A stretch of 23,011 bases of DNA from JAAYCB01 sp012744395 (lineage in GTDB: Bacteria; Planctomycetota; Planctomycetia; Pirellulales; Thermoguttaceae), in contig JAQVNJ010000099.1 of assembly GCA_028703175.1 (NCBI GenBank), forward strand, positions 1-23,011. Direction: 5' to 3'. The notes beneath the pieces are model-generated. The model searched no databases. It worked only from the letters and a program-made list of their open reading frames with translations, and was not told the DNA's origin. Shown piece after piece: positions 21,623-23,011 of this stretch. Within the stretch, counting starts at the first letter, position 1. Each line of letters begins with the position of its first letter. A program made the position numbers and the translations under genes.

Positions 21623-22879
21623 TCAGAAGCGATTTGATTTGAAAAGACAGAATTTGACCGCTTCGCGATAGACGTCGAGTGCCTCGGGAAACGGCTCCAG
21701 GGCCCGCGCGAAGATGCCGAGCGTGTAGGCGATTGTCACCCCGTAGTTGCAGATCGGCACGCCCGCCTGCCGGCAGCGATCGATCCGTGAAAGGACCTCG
21801 CGGCGGTTCCACATGCACGCGCCGCAGTGGACCACAAGCCGGTAGGACTGGAGGTCGCCGGGGAAGTCGCGGCCCTGGACGTGGTCGAAGTGCAGCCCGC
21901 CGCCCGCATGCTGCGTCAGCCAGCGGGGGATTTTCACCCGGCCGATGTCGTCGCCGATCGGGTGATGCGTGCAGGCCTCGGCGATCAGCACCCGATCGCC
22001 CGAGCCGAGCGAGTCGATCGCCATCGCCCCGCGGACAAACTCGGCCAGGTCGCCCTTCTGCCGCGCCAAGAGGATCGAGAACGAGGTCATCTTGATCCCG
22101 GGCGGCGTCTCGGCGGCGACTTGGAGAAACGCCTGGGAATCGGTGACCACCAGGGCGGGCGGGCGGCGCAGCCGGTCGAGGGCGTCGCGCAACCGGCTCT
22201 CCTTGACGACCATCGCGCAGGCGTCGCCGTCCAACAGGTCGCGGATCGTCTGGACTTGGGGGAGGATCAGCCGCCCTTTGGGGGCCTCCAGATCGATCGG
22301 CACAACGAGCACCGCCAGCTCCCCCGGCGGCACCAGGTCGGCAACCAACGGCGGAGTCCGCAGGAATTCTTCGGGAACCGACTCGATCAGAAGCCGCCGG
22401 ACTTCCAGCACGCCCTCGCCCGCCGAGGCCACCGTGCGGACGTGGGGAATCTTCCGCTCCTCAAGCCGGCGGACGAGTTCATGATCCGGTTCGGCCAGAT
22501 CGGCCTTGTTGAAGACGACCACGGCCGGCGTGCCGCGACTGTCCAACTCGGCGAGAATCCCCTCTTCAAAACGCCCCCAGCAGCCCGACTCGGCGACGAT
22601 CAGCGCCAGGTCCGTGCGGTCGAACACCTGGCGCGATCTCTCCACGCGGATTTCTCCAAGCGTTCCCCGGTCGTCAACGCCCGCCGTGTCGATGAACAGC
22701 ACCGGGCCGATCGGCAGCAGCTCCATGGGTTTCTCGACCGGATCGGTCGTGGTGCCGGCCACTTCGGAAACGATCGAGACCTGCTGCCGGGTCAGCCGGT
22801 TCAAGAGCGAGGACTTGCCGACGTTCCGGCGCCCGAACAGGCCGATGTGCAGCCGCAGGCCTTTCGGCGTGGTTTTCAC
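21623..22879 (-). CDS. hydF: [FeFe]-hydrogenase H-cluster maturation GTPase HydF
   Basis: 418 aa. Scaffold/GTPase that receives the diiron subcluster built by HydE and HydG and delivers it to the [FeFe]-hydrogenase. The N-terminal GTPase domain has G1 GRRNVGKSS (16-24), G3 DTAG and G4 NKAD. The C-terminal iron-sulfur domain has CTHHPIGDDIG (Cys303, His305) and VVHCGACMWNR (His351, Cys352, Cys355), i.e. the CxH-X45-HCxxC HydF signature, followed by VPICNYGVTIAYTLGIFARA. All key residues are present. The start is GTG at 22879, preceded by GGAGGTG, and overlaps the stop of the upstream frame as GTGA. HydE, HydG and the hydrogenase itself would be expected outside the window. Confidence 0.96.
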   Translation of the reverse strand: MKTTPKGLRLHIGLFGRRNVGKSSLLNRLTRQQVSIVSEVAGTTTDPVEKPMELLPIGPVLFIDTAGVDDRGTLGEIRVERSRQVFDRTDLALIVAESGCWGRFEEGILAELDSRGTPAVVVFNKADLAEPDHELVRRLEERKIPHVRTVASAGEGVLEVRRLLIESVPEEFLRTPPLVADLVPPGELAVLVVPIDLEAPKGRLILPQVQTIRDLLDGDACAMVVKESRLRDALDRLRRPPALVVTDSQAFLQVAAETPPGIKMTSFSILLARQKGDLAEFVRGAMAIDSLGSGDRVLIAEACTHHPIGDDIGRVKIPRWLTQHAGGGLHFDHVQGRDFPGDLQSYRLVVHCGACMWNRREVLSRIDRCRQAGVPICNYGVTIAYTLGIFARALEPFPEALDVYREAVKFCLFKSNRF

Positions 22880-23011
22880 GGGCCACCTCCGTCGCCGATC
22901 GCCGCGGCTTCGCAGGACAGGTCGCGGCTGCCGAGCAGCCCGGATTCTCGGCGGGGCTGATTGATGGCTCTTGAGCTGTTATGCAGGACGGTTCCCCCGA
23001 TCATCGACGAT
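22876..23011 (-). CDS. 3' end of a gene upstream of hydF (partial)
   Basis: A minus-strand frame is open from the window edge for about 44 codons and ends in a TGA that overlaps the hydF GTG by 4 nt (GTGA). The tail reads MIGGTVLHNSSRAINQPRRE and SGLLGSRDLSCEAAAIGDGG before GP-stop. I do not recognise it. The 4-nt overlap and the strong hydF ribosome site inside it suggest a real operon partner, possibly another hydrogenase-maturation gene, but this is inference from position only. Confidence 0.4.
   Translation of the reverse strand, partial: SSMIGGTVLHNSSRAINQPRRESGLLGSRDLSCEAAAIGDGGGP

Noticed and set aside
21827..22960. 377-aa plus-strand frame opposite hydF
   Set aside because: Antisense to HydF with its complete GTPase and cluster motifs; no domain of its own.
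1..23011. Search for tRNA, rRNA, riboswitches and CRISPR arrays
   Set aside because: By eye I found no T-loop GTTCGAATC-type motif with a matching acceptor stem, no rRNA-like segment and no spaced repeats; short or divergent RNAs could still be missed.

Overview
The window is GC-rich (mostly NNG/NNC codons) and looks like a chromosomal segment of a Planctomycetota bacterium or a close relative. This is inferred from the mix of genes, from an integrase remnant of a type I associate with planctomycetes, and from a short dispersed-repeat hairpin (GGGCAGGAATGCCC). No rRNA or marker gene confirms it. HydF points to anaerobic hydrogen metabolism. A persulfide dioxygenase (an O2-using enzyme) and a FNR-like box suggest the cell also meets oxygen, so a facultative or microaerophilic lifestyle is plausible.

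Layout. 1-2424 (minus): an RND efflux operon, adaptor then permease, overlapping by 8 nt; the permease runs off the left edge. 2425-3199: a FNR-like box and a broken DUF438/PAS fragment carrying an in-frame 12-bp tandem repeat. 3200-5989 (plus): a P2A-type (Ca2+-like) P-type ATPase. 5996-6159: a decayed second copy of part of the RND adaptor. 6324-8363 (plus): a secreted transglutaminase-like/beta-propeller protein. 8384-8508: an element with imperfect 28-bp inverted arms. 8631-9071 (plus): a small SEC-C protein. 9236-11136 (minus): glgC followed by a nucleotidyltransferase joined through TAATG. 11166-11456: a MITE-like element just upstream of glgC. 11835-13723: an ATP-grasp ligase (plus) and a C39-like cysteine peptidase (minus) whose 3' ends overlap. 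13825-14443: IS66 and ISAs1 transposase scraps fused end to end. 14644-18875 (plus): a four-gene sulfur operon with a CstB-like persulfide dioxygenase/rhodanese, two YeeE/YedE half-transporters and a SulP-STAS permease. 18893-19440 (minus): a frameshifted integrase remnant whose complement forms a plus-strand terminator. 19624-21318 (plus): ettA. 21623-22879 (minus): hydF, preceded by the 3' end of another reading frame that overlaps it by 4 nt.

How it fits together. The strongest functional unit is the sulfur operon: persulfide oxidation to sulfite and/or thiosulfate, thiosulfate or sulfur-compound transport, and sulfate/sulfite-type anion transport. The other genes are separate housekeeping or envelope functions (efflux, ion pumping, glycogen synthesis, translation control, hydrogenase maturation). 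They are separated by an unusual density of decayed mobile or duplicated DNA; most long intergenic gaps hold a recognisable fossil.
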